The notes under the pieces: model-generated
The model's input: the letters and a program-made list of their open reading frames with translations, nothing else
Told to the model about the DNA's origin: nothing
Databases searched by the model: none
NCBI GenBank assembly: GCA_015501595.1
Contig: JADNRX010000035.1
Coordinates: 124,001 to 188,000, forward strand
DNA: 64,000 nt
Source of the DNA: Hymenopellis radicata
Lineage: Eukaryota > Basidiomycota > Agaricomycetes > Agaricales > Physalacriaceae
Direction of reading: 5' to 3'
Program-made: the position numbers and the translations under genes
Shown here: in pieces, positions 1 to 10,887 of the stretch
How positions within the stretch are numbered: the stretch's first letter is position 1
Layout: the number at the start of each line of letters is the position of its first letter

Positions 1-2629
1 CGACCAAAAGCAAATCCTTTGAAGCCTGGCCCAAAAAGCTGGATTCACGGTAATAAGCTTGCCTACTTTGAGCGCGAGAAGGAGGAATGGGAAAAGGCCA
101 CGGCGGGAGCTAAAGGGGCTATTGGTAAATGGGGTCGTTCCATGGCTATTCGGTATAAAGTTTCGTACGGGCACTTGGCAAAGGATGAGGTGAGTAGTCC
201 CTTTCCCGACTGCCACTCGACTAACCTCAAGGCAGGATGATTTGGAATCCACTCCTTCCCGTGTGTCCGACGCCCAAGTTAAGGTCTGGGAGGAAGCCGA
301 AGGCGTTCGCTTGGGTGCCATGGCTGCTGACGAGGCAAAGGCAGAACGCGAAAAACTCACTGCATTTGGTCGGGTACGAATTCCTCCCGGTGTCGGATAA
401 TGTCTCCACTAACCTATAATGTTTTATCAGAAAATTGTTGCGTGGTATCGAAGTACTTACCTCAACACGTCGAAGGCTTCCGAAAACGTTATTTCCTCTG
501 CTCTTGCCAGCGCCTTCAAGGACGACAAACCCCGCCGTCAGCAAGAAATCAATATGTTCACTCATCTTCACACGACAGAGTACCGTTCCGAAATCAACGA
601 CGCCTATACCGCGGCTCTTACGGCAGCTCGTGTCGCGCATGAAGAGGCTCTCAAGACGAATCCGGAGGCAAAGATGGCCAAGGTCGAGTGCATGACCTAC
701 CAGCGGTCGATCATCAAAGCCCACTTCGACGCACTTACGCCGGCTGAGCGAACAGAACTTCAAGAAGCCGTCGAGAAGAAATTTCAGGCCGACCTGCGCG
801 AATGGGAGTCGCTCAAGGACACCGACACATATGCGCCGGAACAGTATCAAGCGTAAGTCATCATCATTGTGTTCATCTCAGACTTACTTACTCTTTCCCA
901 GGGCACTACAGCAAGGCGCTGCGACTCTGCAGCGAAGTGCAGATGCAATTGGACAGAGGTTCAACATGTGCTGTTCCATTCTGCTCTGTGGGCCCGACGA
1001 GAAGGGGAAGTTGCAAGTCTACAGGTAATTGCGTGTTTTTAAATTTTGACAACATTTTACTTACATCAGATTACAGCGTACATGCAGGTAAAACGGCTGC
1101 CTCTGGCCTCATTTGGCCCGAGGAGAGTGGCCAAGATTATGATCAGGTCGAAGCATGCATGATCGAGTTCGCGCAAAGATGCTTTCGTACGTGCATCTCA
1201 TTTCAAGTCTGTACTACTGGCTAATCTACTTTAATAGCAAATTCCACGAGGCCCGATCCTCAAACACAGCAAACGAAAGCATCGCCGGTATTGAATTCAT
1301 CGGGGTCCATCCCACCTTCGAACCCCATGACTACAACAACATCTTCCGTCTCACCTCCCGTCCCACCAAAAAACTCGGACAAATTCGCATCGCTGCAACC
1401 CCCACCTTCACCTTCCTTCTGTAGCAACCAAGCCCCCGGCCCCTACATTCTTTCGACACTCAAAGAACTTGTAGACGAAGATCGACGGGCTTGTATTTCT
1501 AGCCTTCGCGAGTTCGGTCACATGCAGCTTGAGCGCGAAGACAATATTCTTCGCAATCACCTTTTACTGGAGAAGATTAGTTGCGGGACTTTCGAGGGAG
1601 TGACACCACTGCCCCGACAGGGCGTCTTTGCGGGAAGGACTAAGATGTCCATCGAGGAGCTCGACGAGCGGAGGCAGCATGAGGAAGAAGCGGAGCGGAT
1701 GCGGGTGGAAGCTGAGGAGGAGTTCATGGATGTGGACTCTGGTGACGACGGCATGGAGATCTCGTCATCGCCAGACTCGAACGAAGGTGACAATGGCATA
1801 GACATGTCGCCTCCACCCACGGACCCTGGTACCACCAAGACTGCCCCCCTCGAACGCCCTCCCGTCATTGAATTACCCCCCATCATTCTCCCCATTTCCG
1901 ACACGATCGACGAAGACGTCGAAGATCTCAGCTGGGACTCTGATGTTGACACCTCAAAATGGTATCCTTCCCTTATCTCAGCATTTGCCGCATTCAAGAG
2001 AGGTCGTGCGTTTCCTCGTTCCTGGATCCAGCTGATCGACTCTTTCATCGTGTTTGAGCAGAGAGCCGGCTTTGTTGAAAGCGGGGTGGGTAAACTCAAG
2101 GCATCTCCTCGTCCCAAGGCCGTCGCGGACTTTTTCCAACATCGGCGCGACTGGACTAAGTCGCGTCCTATTGGACCATTGCGTGCCTTCCGTGACTTCT
2201 GGTGGGCGTGGTGGAAGATCAATCAGCCACCAGCACGCCTACGCAACGGGGAGCTGGTACGCGATGAAGACATCGTGTGGGATGGGTTACAAGAGAAGTG
2301 TGGCAACGATGGTATGATTTTAGTGATCGGCACTCTTCTTTGGTGGGGCGAGGCCGTTTTCAATGGTACTCCCAGTACTACGCCATCCGCTGATCAGGTC
2401 GACTGGCAACTGGCTGTCGACGACGTGACGTGGGCCTTAGAGCATATGCTTCGCACTTCGGTCACCGAGAACAAGCAGGCGACGGCGTTGAAGAAGAGAC
2501 TTCGCGAGGATAAGGAAAACATTAGCGAGGATGATACTAGAATCTCTAAGGTATGTTTTTATCATTTCATGTTGAACAGATTTACTTACTGTATCACAGC
2601 GTACTCGATCCAGCCGGATAGCGAAATGA
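1..2629 (+). CDS. Hypothetical protein of an expanded agaricomycete family (5' end outside window)
   Basis: Seven exons fit: <1-189, 236-373, 431-852, 902-1024, 1077-1186, 1238-2550 and 2600-2629 (TGA). All introns are 46-57 bp GT-AG and the visible frame closes at 774 residues. The N-terminal part starts with a basic stretch (KPGPKSWIHGNKLAYFEREK) and includes ALQQGAATLQRSADAIGQRF and CCSILLCGPDEKGKLQVYS. Then come a proline/serine-rich linker, a long charged helix (EELDERRQHEEEAERMRVEA), an acidic patch, and a tryptophan-rich region with FRDFWWAWWKINQP and LLWWGEAV. I recognise this arrangement from many unnamed agaricomycete proteins that are often found beside transposons, but no function is known to me. 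Exon boundaries are inferred; the start codon is not visible. Confidence 0.75.
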
Positions 2630-3648
2630 CCTGTACTTATCGTATGTTCTCGTTGATCTTCGTTTGTTATTCGGACTTCTCTCGATTTTTTAAGTAAGTT
2701 TATGATCATTGTATATACAGTAGAACATGTGTACTTCAACAGTACACTAATAGATTATCGAATCGGTGTGGTGAGCATGTGGAGGTACAGATCTCGGGGA
2801 TGAAGGAGGTAGGTCGATGAATAACTGAGTGTGCACCCCAAGAGACAGATAAGAGAGCGGGAACGGAGAAAGAACGTGGTCCGCTGCTGATATCCCGCCA
2901 CGGCCGCACACCGTTCCGCTCCTCAAGACCGAAGAGCGTAGCACGAATTTGCGAGGCCGGATCCCTGTCAAACGATGAGAGACGTCAATGAAAGTACACA
3001 AGACACACCATACAAGAAACGAGCCCACACCAGGGCCCAATTCCGCCCAGTCGCTACCCATCCCGCCTGCCAATGGTCTGAACTACCGCGGGTGAACGAC
3101 AAGAGCTGGAGGCCCGCGCGTTCGCGTGTGTCCTCGGGCGACGTGGGAGACGGCAGCGCCAACGAGCTTTATAGTATTGGGAGGTCCCATCCCGCCCCAG
3201 CCGCACGCTATCCCGCCCTGCGAGATTCTGAAGCCGTACGTAGAGACACGGTGACTGGTATGCTATGAGATTGTCAGAGGCGCTATTAAATATAGCAAGG
3301 ACGCACGACGCAAAAAATCAGCTCGATCCGAGCATTACAGGCCGCCCCGCCGCTGCCTGGTCCGCCCCCCAAAATCCAACCGGCCACAACGCCGTTCCAA
3401 GGAACGTAGAAGCCTTAAAACTTCGTCAGCGTCAAATAGACCTCGAAATCACTCACATAGCTGAGAAAGATCCGGATCTGAGGCGCATCGCCGCTCGCTC
3501 GCTACTGGCAGCGGTTGATTCCAAAAAAGGAAATAATCTGCATTGAGGGGTCGAAACGCTGGTGCTAAGCGACGACGTCGAGTGGACAGAGGCAGAAGAA
3601 TAAAAGCGGGCAAGAAAACACGCCAGGCAATACCCATTTTGCATGGGA
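2630..3648. other. Intergenic stretch, no gene recognised
   Basis: The short frames here overlap on both strands, lack recognisable domains and show no convincing splice pattern. The DNA is GC-rich around 2880-3260. I see no RNA gene. Confidence 0.5.
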
Positions 3649-3649
3649 T

Positions 3650-3849
3650 GCTGGCGGGAGGAGGCGGAATAAGCGCCGCCTACCAATTCAGGTCCGTGCA
3701 GGCGTCCACCGGATAACTCCGTCCAACGGCATCTACGGCACGAGTGGTGCTGGCGGGAATAAGCGCTGCCTACCCAATTCGGATAGCTGTACCCGTGCAC
3801 GCGCCAAGCGGATAAGTCCGTAGCACGGCATCTACGGCACCAGTAGCGC
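3650..3849. repeat. Two imperfect 100-bp tandem repeats
   Basis: Copies at about 3650-3749 and 3750-3849 both begin CTGGCGGGA and both contain AAGCG(C/T)(C/T)GCCTAC, GGATAA(C/G)TCCGT and ACGGCATCTACGGCAC. They differ by substitutions and a few indels. They lie just upstream of the truncated Plavaka transposase and could be subterminal repeats of that element, which is inference. Confidence 0.7.
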
Positions 3850-3867
3850 TGACGGCAAGCAGCACTG

Positions 3868-3905
3868 GCCGGGCACCCGCCGTACTATTTTAGGCAGGTG
3901 CCCGT
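3868..3905. repeat. Short hairpin next to the transposase fragment
   Basis: CGGGCACC and GGTGCCCG face each other across an AT-rich loop, with partial pairing of CGCC and GGCA inside. The location between the tandem repeats and the transposase remnant suggests the edge of a mobile element. Confidence 0.5.
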
Positions 3906-4006
3906 GAACTAATTAACACCTGTTATAGCGGGTTCTAAGAATGAGTAATTAATGTAATACCTTCCCCTGCTGGGAGAGGTATGAATTAGATACGGGTACA
4001 GTATAG

Positions 4007-5293
4007 GGTGTTCTGCCCGCCATTGATGGACATGTTCCACCTGGGATGGTGCGCGCCTTGGCGGCCTTTCTCGAATTCTGTCACCTTGTTCAACGTGCCA
4101 TTCTTGATGAGGACGATCTCATCGCTATCGATAATGCCTTGGCTCGCTATCATGCCGAACGCCAGATCTTCCAGGACGAGGGCATTATCGACACCTTCTC
4201 CCTTCCCCGCCAGCACTCCATGACACATTACCGACCTCTCATACAAGAATTCGCTGCTCCAAACGGACTTTGCTCATCCATAACCGAGTCTAAGCATATC
4301 AAGGCAGTCAAAGAGCCTTGGCGACGGTCGAGCCGTTTCGAGGCCTTGAAGCAAATGCTCATCATCAATAAGCGCCTCGACAAATTGGCTGCAATGCGGG
4401 TGTATTTCCGTGTTCGCGGAATGCTTGCTGGGACGTGGTTTGATCCACCACTTCTGATTGATAGACCGCCATTCGAGGAGCAGCGTCGGAAGGATGATGA
4501 GGATGATGATGGGGATGATGTTGACGTGCCGCGACGTGATATCCTTGGAGAGGTTACTTTAGCCAAGGTCCCTTGTATGTTACTCTTTCGCACTTTGATG
4601 ACATGCACTAACAAATCTTTAGTCTCACCAAAGACATACAGTCGCAATTTACATATTCTTGCACGGGAGCCTAGCCATCCACGGCTTCCAGAGCTGCTTC
4701 GCCGTTTCCTTTATGAGCAGACGACTGTCAATCCCACCCACACCCCCAAAGACACGCCTCTTGAGCTTTGTCCACGCTATCACGGGAAAGTTTTCACCTA
4801 TCCGTCCGCAGTCGCCGAGTTCTACGCACCAAGTGATCTGTCCGGCATCGGGGGTATGCGGCGAGAACGCATTCGAGCAACCCCTCGCTGGCGAAATGGT
4901 CCTGCTCGCTACGACTGTGTCTTCGCCGAGGCTGATACCGCTCTGCCCGGGTTCCAAGGAATGCATGTCACTCGAGCCCTTCTATTCTTGTCGGTGCGCC
5001 ACCGGGATATTGTGTATCCGTGTGTGCTCGTGAACTGGTACTCCGCTGTCGGCACCGCACCTGATCCCGATACGGGGCTCTGGGTTGTGACCCCGGATGT
5101 TGATTACAACAATCGTTTGGTGGAATCCGTTGTACACATCGACTGTCTTCTGCGTGGAGCACATCTGATTGGGAAGTCAAACGGGAACGAGTTTATTCTA
5201 CGGGGTATGAAGCATACAGACACTCTTGATATTTTCCCGTCATTCTTCGTTAATAAATATGCTGATCATCACTCTCATGAGATTGCTTTCTGA
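4007..5293 (+). pseudogene. 3' fragment of a Plavaka-type (CACTA superfamily) transposase
   Basis: The frame reads LPAIDGHVPPGMVRALAAFL, then RQHSMTHYRPLIQEFAAPNG, LCSSITESKHIKAVKEPWRR and MLIINKRLDKLAA. These motifs are characteristic of the C-terminal region of fungal Plavaka transposases. A roughly 48-bp in-frame intron (about 4574-4621) precedes a C-terminal part containing TALPGFQGMHVTRALLFLSV, CVLVNWYSAVG and the end at 5293. The catalytic DDE part and N-terminal zinc cluster are missing: an in-frame TAG lies at 4004-4006, and no upstream exon with family motifs was seen. Full-length members are usually well over 900 residues, so this is a 5'-truncated remnant unless the missing half lies before the window. 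Confidence 0.8.
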
Positions 5294-5435
5294 TTACCGT
5301 AGTACATTATTATCATTTTCTTGACAAGTTGAATATATGTAGTAGTTGCTGTCTACATCGCATCGTTAAGGAGAAAACTCCGATTGGGACGCTTGATCGT
5401 GTTGTCTGACTTGAAGTTTTGCTAGTAGGGACTTC
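5294..5435. other. Downstream flank of the transposase fragment
   Basis: AT-rich sequence without a gene; a transposon 3' end would be expected here but no clear terminal inverted repeat was found. Confidence 0.4.
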
Positions 5436-5625
5436 CGAAAGGGAAGACACACGAGCAATAAGAAAAGACACATTCATCTGAAGACACATTCAGAAAGACA
5501 AAGACACGAAAGACCAATTTCAGAAAGACAAAGACACGAAAGACCAATTTCAAAAGACAAAGACTGAAAAAGACCTCGGCCGAAAGACCAAGACCGGAAA
5601 GACCAATCCTCTGTTTTCCTGATGT
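5436..5625. repeat. AAGAC-rich repeat block, copy 1
   Basis: A run of short direct repeats built on AAGACA and AAGACC (for example AGACAAAGACACGAAAGACC twice). It ends with GGAAAGACCAATCCTCTG and TTTTCCTGATG. The same edge recurs at 8505-8535 and, inverted, at 6022-6045. It looks like the subterminal repeat array of a DNA transposon. Confidence 0.7.
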
Positions 5626-5720
5626 ATTGGATGGAGTCTATTCTACGAGACTACTATAATATCGGGTCTTAGTTTTGCTTGTAATTAGTTTTTGATTTCA
5701 TGACCGATATATGTAGCCGT

Positions 5721-5935
5721 TATTGCTGTTTGCAATAAACCTGGCGCACCTGCCTTTTTTGATCATGGACAGAATTTTGCGTGTCGAAATACATTAAGCT
5801 TTTTGCCACCATCGAGGCTTCCTTTCAAAGTCTATCTAGACCTATTTTTCGCGTAGAATTCAGGAAAATTATCCGTTTGATTGTCCGATCAGCCCTTGTA
5901 GTGCTATGGCTTGCGCACAGCAGCACATGAAAATG
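5721..5935. repeat. Left arm of a 216-bp inverted repeat
   Basis: Nearly identical, in reverse complement, to 8714-8929; only a few mismatches were seen (for example GTCGAAATAC against GTCGAAGTAC). Part of it resembles the 5' flank of array copy C around 24745-24780, so it probably derives from the spacer of the array. Confidence 0.85.
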
Positions 5936-6021
5936 ACTTGTATTCATGAGACGGGGACACACTGATGACCCAATCTTCTTCGAGTAGCTCTTAATACATG
6001 TAATGAACTGTTATAGGCCTT

Positions 6022-6245
6022 CCTGATGTGCATCAGGAAAACAGAGGATTGGTCTTTCCGGTCTTGGTCTTTTGGCAGAGGTCTTTTTTGGTCTTGGTCT
6101 TGCTGGCGGAGTCTTTCCGAGTCTTGGTCTTTTCAAGTGAGTCTTTTCAATCTTGGTCTTTCGGCAGGTTTGTCTTTTTGATCTTGGTCTTTCAGCAAGT
6201 GTCTTTAGGTAGACATGAATTAATTTATTCTCAATAATGATGATG
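6022..6245. repeat. AAGAC-rich repeat block, copy 2 (inverted)
   Basis: The reverse-complement motif GTCTT recurs about every 15-20 bp. The block opens with the palindrome CCTGATGTGCATCAGG and the edge AAAACAGAGGATTGGTCTTT, an exact inverse of the edge of copy 1. Confidence 0.7.
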
Positions 6246-7996
6246 ATTGTCCTTTCGTGCGCGCCGACGACCCCCGGGCAATTGCACGGGGGCTATCGAC
6301 GAGCACAATGCACACAGTTAATGCCCACCCTGTTGTATAGCAACAGGGAAGGGACACAATGTGCGTACAGGAGACGTCCGCGACACCCTCCAGCCTGAAG
6401 TAAAACTCCTCGCCTCATTGCAGGGCATGGACACGATGATGTGGGGGCTATTCCAGCCTCTTGAAGCTCGTCATCGACATCTTGAAGTGCTGCTCCTTCT
6501 CCGGGAGGCTTACGCGGCTGCGTTGCTTGTTAAGAGTCAGAACACGTAAAAGTCGTCCTCGCGAACGGCTGTCAGTCCAAGCGCAAGGCAAATAGTATGA
6601 CACAGAACTGGAACAAGGTTAGCCACGAAATAATGAAAAGCAAACTAAATATGCACCGTTTCGGGCTGGATGCGTCCGCGACGCCATCCAGCCCCAGTCT
6701 CTATGCGAAGCGGGGGGCTAATCTGGGCGCTCGACCTGCCCACGCCTTCCAAGAGTGTGAACGCCTCATCCTGAGGCCTTACACGTTGTAAAAGTCATCC
6801 AGAAATGGCGCCGTCACAGAGACGAGTGCCAGAATGCGCCCCGGAACACATCCGAGGGCGCCGCGGCCGGCGCGAAGCCAAACGCACCAAGAAAACAAGT
6901 CGGACATCGTGAAAGGAAGTCAGAGATGGGGCTGTCGACCGCGACACGGAGGTAGAGGAAAAGCAAGAGTAGAACGATCGAGATGACTGATGAGTGGCCC
7001 GTGCGCGGGACAACGCCATCAGACCACGTGCATGTTCATTTTAGATTTTTGCAAGTCCGACTTTCTGTGCTCCTCTGCCTCTCCCCACGACGTGTCGACT
7101 TCGATTTCCGTCTCGTTGGGCCCAATGCCCGTGCTCCACTTGATGTGCTGGATGAGCATAGCACCTAGGACGACGGACACGGTCTACAGGACGGACGCCA
7201 GGCTCAGTGTCATGGATGTCGACGAAACTAGCGCGCTTGGATGGATGACCACGTCGCCATGCCCTCCTAGGACGACCACAACTCATACAAGCAGTGACCA
7301 TTATTTTGGTGTGCGCCGTCAGCTATAATATGGACGACATTATTTCATCCCTCGCGCTGGTGTGTCCTTGTTCCCGCTGACTTTACAAACTGATGACCAT
7401 TGTCAGATGTTGATTTGGCCATCGGGGCCTGGCTTTCATTTTAACCTGCGCGGTAAGCCTTTCTGTCCGCCGCGCTACTGCACACTCACCCCATTGCCCA
7501 TAGATATGTACCGCTCCCGCCATGGACCACCATCATCATCCGACTTCACGGACTCTGGGACTTCTTCTAGATGCCGACTTAAACACTGGTGAGCCTTTTG
7601 TGTACCCTTATCATCGTCGACCGCCTTGCTAATGATGTTGTTCAGACTTTCATAGTAAGGGCCATTCTCTTCGACGTTGGCGTCTCTGACGTGTTTCCTG
7701 GCTGTGGTGCGTAGTTTTTCACAGTATTCTTCCCGTACTCATGCCACCAAACTAGTCCTCAAGCCGATGCCTCACAGTTGTCCGGTCTTCCACTCCACGG
7801 TATGTCGCTCGCTCGGCTCCCATTATCCGCTCTCTTATGCTCTTGTAGACGCTCCTAGAGCTATGGTCGACTGGTTGCATTGATTTCGGCTTTTTTTTCG
7901 TGATATCTTCCTTCTCGCATTTCGCTTTGTGCCGCTGGGCCTGCACCAATATCTCGTAGTATATGGTAGCTAGCATAGGATACGACTGCGTGTTTG
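6246..7996. other. Repeat-derived DNA without a recognised gene
   Basis: Short frames only, none with a recognisable domain. A palindromic stretch around 6265-6290 (CCCGGGCAATTGCACGGGG) resembles one at about 15670-15695, and a GGGCTGGATG hairpin at 6662-6695 resembles one at 14928-14967. This stretch and the interior of the AGTATGGG element therefore probably share a transposon ancestry. Confidence 0.4.
6662..6695. repeat. GGGCTGGAT hairpin
   Basis: GGGCTGGATGCGTC and GACGCCATCCAGCCC are inverted copies with a 3-nt loop and one missing base. A second, stronger example of the same palindrome is at 14928-14967. Confidence 0.65.
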
Positions 7997-8255
7997 TACT
8001 GTACTAACGCGACCGTAAGTTCACGGCATGTTACGCGTTACGGTTGTGAACTAACTCATCGTTAGTTCATTCAGGGTCCGTAGACCATATCGGGAGCAGC
8101 GGGAGGCGGCGGCGGTAGCCGCCGCGCTAAAATTTGCCACATTGGGGTGAATCCCGACGAAATTTTCGCATGTTACGCGTTATGCTAGCCGATTTAGTTC
8201 AGTTCACGGTGCCTCGTTACGCGTTACGTGAACTTACGGTCGCGTTAGTACAGTA
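7997..8255. mobile_element. 259-bp MITE with 29-bp perfect terminal inverted repeats
   Basis: The terminal repeats at 7997-8025 and 8227-8255 are exact inverses; each begins TACTGTACTAACGCGACCG. Inside are a second inverted motif (TTACGCGTTAC) and no open frame. The TA at each outer edge fits a TA target duplication, as in Tc1/mariner-derived MITEs, but the superfamily is inference. Confidence 0.8.
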
Positions 8256-8316
8256 GTTAGTAGTCAAATACATCGTTTCCCCCCTTTCTATTGCGTGCCC
8301 TGCCCTAAAATTATGA

Positions 8317-8535
8317 GCAAAAAGAGTACTAGTAAGACCTCTAGTAAGATTTCGACTGGTCTTGCAGAAGATTAAAATTATCTTGCTGCAAGACCGGAAA
8401 GACAAAATGAGGTCTTGTGAAAGACATTGAGCGAGCTTTCACAAGACCTCGTGTCTTTTGGGTCTTTCCGGTCTTTCTGGTCTTCGGCAAGACCTGAAAG
8501 ACCCGAAAGACCAATCTTGTGTTTTCCTGATGTGA
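8317..8535. repeat. AAGAC-rich repeat block, copy 3, with perfect palindrome
   Basis: The third block of AAGACC/GTCTT repeats ends in AAAGACCAATCTTGTG and TTTTCCTGATG like copy 1. Its centre (about 8409-8451) is a perfect inverted repeat, GAGGTCTTGTGAAAG and CTTTCACAAGACCTC, with a 12-nt spacer. Confidence 0.7.
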
Positions 8536-8713
8536 CGGCACTGCGTAGGTGAGTGAGTAATCGGTGGCGCACCCGATCGGGCGTGTCCGGGACACGTCTG
8601 TACTCTGACCGCTTGACAGACCACTCCACAAGTCTGAGAGAGAGCTCAGGACATATTCTAGTCTACTCACAGCGGGAGATGCACCCAACATGTCTTATTA
8701 CACTAATCTAAGG

Positions 8714-8929
8714 CATTTTCATGTGCTGCTGTGCGCAAGTCATAGCACTACAAGGGCTGATCGGACAATCAAACGGATAATTTTCCTGAATTCTACGCGA
8801 AAAATAGGTCTAGATAGACTTTGAAAGGAAGCCTCGATGGTGGCAAAAAGCTTAATGTACTTCGACACGCAAAATTCTGTCCATGATCAAAAAAGGCAGG
8901 TGCGCCAGGTTTATTGCAAACGGCAATAA
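8714..8929. repeat. Right arm of the 216-bp inverted repeat
   Basis: Inverse of 5721-5935. The 2.8 kb between the arms holds two AAGAC blocks and the MITE. No target duplication was found at the outer edges, so an inversion with duplicated breakpoints is as likely as a transposon. Confidence 0.85.
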
Positions 8930-9245
8930 GAAGAGCGTCTAGAGTCTGTGGACAGCTGGCGACTAGTTTGTTCGGCACCCTTTTTACAGCGGTATACAAC
9001 AAAGGTACACGCTGATTATATTTTAAATTGGGTCGCTCCTCCGGAAAACGCCAGCGTTACGAAGGCTGAGCCCTGCTGTTCCGGAATCCCAGCGGAATCC
9101 TGAACACTCCGGCTTCGTCTTGAACGGGATGCCATCACATACAGCAACATCAATGAATCCTGTGCCGGTCCGAGCACAGGATCATTAACGTTGCAAACGT
9201 GTGTGCGGCATCAACAGCATTCCTTCGCTTCCTCTTACCCTCATC

Positions 9246-10887
9246 ATGCCTGCTTCTGCCCACGACAGCTCCTCCACGGATGACCGCTCTACGACGCGGG
9301 ATGTATCTGACGACGACTTCTCTGATGAAGATGCCGATTCCGACTACCAGAGTTGCGGGTCGTCCATGTCAGATGAAGATGAGGAGCGCGCGGCGGAGGA
9401 ATATGTGGACGGGGAGCTTGAGATTCTTGCCTACATGGGTGATGGTAAATGGGAGCCTATTCAAGTAAGGTATGTCACCGGCATTTGCGTCATGGTATGA
9501 ACCTCTCACAGTGATGATTAGCGACGTGCAAGATCGTGTCGGGGCTTCGATGACACGCACAGAATGGATTTCGGAAATTGAGCTTGACCAACGGTTTGAT
9601 GCACTGATGGACAGCCAAGAGAGGTGCCTGGATGCAACAGCTGTACTTGCCGAGACTGTAGGTGGACCTGCAAGAGTGTGGTGGTATCAGATACTTACAG
9701 ACCAGGAAAGGCGTGACTCGGTGAGTATATATCACATTAGGTTGCTTATGTAGTCTGATTTGTAGAGGGCCAACTATTTCTTCGAACTTCAGGCCTTGCT
9801 CAATCTCATCATGTCCAGCAAAGGAGCCTGGTCCTATAGCTATTGGTGGCAATTCCACATACTCTGCATGCCCACTCGAGGAATATGCCACTACTCCTTG
9901 ACCTCCAGCTGCTTTGAGGGAAGGATGCTGCTTGATTATGCACTGGACAGACCTTCGAAGGATTTTGCGGACGTATGATGCGGATTACCCTCCCGTACTT
10001 TCGGGAGATGAATGCTCGCATCGATGCACTGTCCAAGCTTTGGAATGTGGGCTACTCCTCCTCTTCCTCTGATTCAGCATCGATGTTTGGACCAACGAAC
10101 ATGGCGAACCTCATCACAGGCCTCGACATCGCGGAGAGTGTTGCGAAATTGGTTCCGGTGTTTGGAGACGTGCTAGAGGGCGTGTGTGGAATCCTGCGGA
10201 AGACTGTCCAGGCTGCAGAAGTGATTACTTCTTTGTAGTGTCCATGGTGGCGTTGGACTGATTTCTTTCTAGAACGCTCGAAGCGCTCGAAGCGAATGCC
10301 AGGCTCTCACAGAGCACACAGCCTCCATCACCCTTGCTATCTTCAATGAGATCGGGCCGGCATCTACGCTCCGTGGTGCTGATTTTAGCAGAATTTGTGA
10401 TCTTCGCGAGTACGTTGACACATCTCCTCCGTCATTCAACGCTAATCAACTCACTTCAATCACAGAACCATCAAGATCGTGGATTCCAGAGTCCAGAGTC
10501 TCTCGAAGCTCGGGCGGCTGAGGTACTTGGTATCACGCGGAAGAATCACCGCTGAGGTTATGGAGCTACGTTCCCGAGTGGACAATGCACGGATCGCGTT
10601 CAACGTGTGCTTGTTACATCTTTGATGTGTACCCCTGCTAATGACCTTCGTAGATTCGAAGTGATATCTCAACAATGCGATTACTAACCGACCTCAAAAT
10701 GATGCAAACACGTCTCATGAAGTCTGTCGATGACATTCACGAGGGCCAAAAGACGACACACCACATGTTGCGCACGATTTTGGTGGAGGTCGGTACCGAT
10801 CTCTCTGGTCATATCCGTACTCACACAGTCTTGATGCAGGTCCGAGGACGTAGAACCGGAGATGCGTATATCGAAGAGGCAGACTGA
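9246..10887 (+). pseudogene. Array copy A: four-helix-bundle (HeLo/MLKL-NTD-like) family gene, frameshifted
   Basis: Exons by comparison with E and F: 9246-9469, 9522-9720, 9766-10220, 10273-10409, 10466-10604, 10654-10782 and 10840-10887. Exon 1 is acidic (DVSDDDFSDEDADSDYQSC). Exon 3 holds YFREMNARIDALSKL and LDIAESVAKLVPVFGDVLEG; exons 4-5 hold ECQALTEHTASITLAIFNEI and SKLGRLRYLVSRG. This pattern matches the fungal MLKL-NTD-like four-helix bundle. Exon 3 is 455 nt against 453 in B and E. Two extra bases just after 9970 turn FADVMRITLPYF into FADV-stop, so the bundle is lost from this frame. Exon 2 encodes the same protein as in copy B. Intron 3 has a GT donor. The last exon encodes VRGRRTGDAYIEEAD. 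Confidence 0.75.

Noticed and set aside
1557..2222. Long minus-strand open frame
   Set aside because: Lies antisense to the large exon of the 5'-partial gene; its serine-rich sequence is a shadow of the acidic and charged coding strand.
5721..8929. LTR retrotransposon
   Set aside because: The two 216-bp copies are inverted, not direct, and no reverse transcriptase, gag or primer-binding site lies between them.
9472..9753. Continuous reading FASWYEPLT...SDVQD through intron 1 of the array genes
   Set aside because: It looks protein-like in several copies, but copy E has a stop in it. All copies instead keep a 51-55 bp intron, GTATGT (GCACGT in D) to TAG, that leaves exon 1 and 2 in phase.
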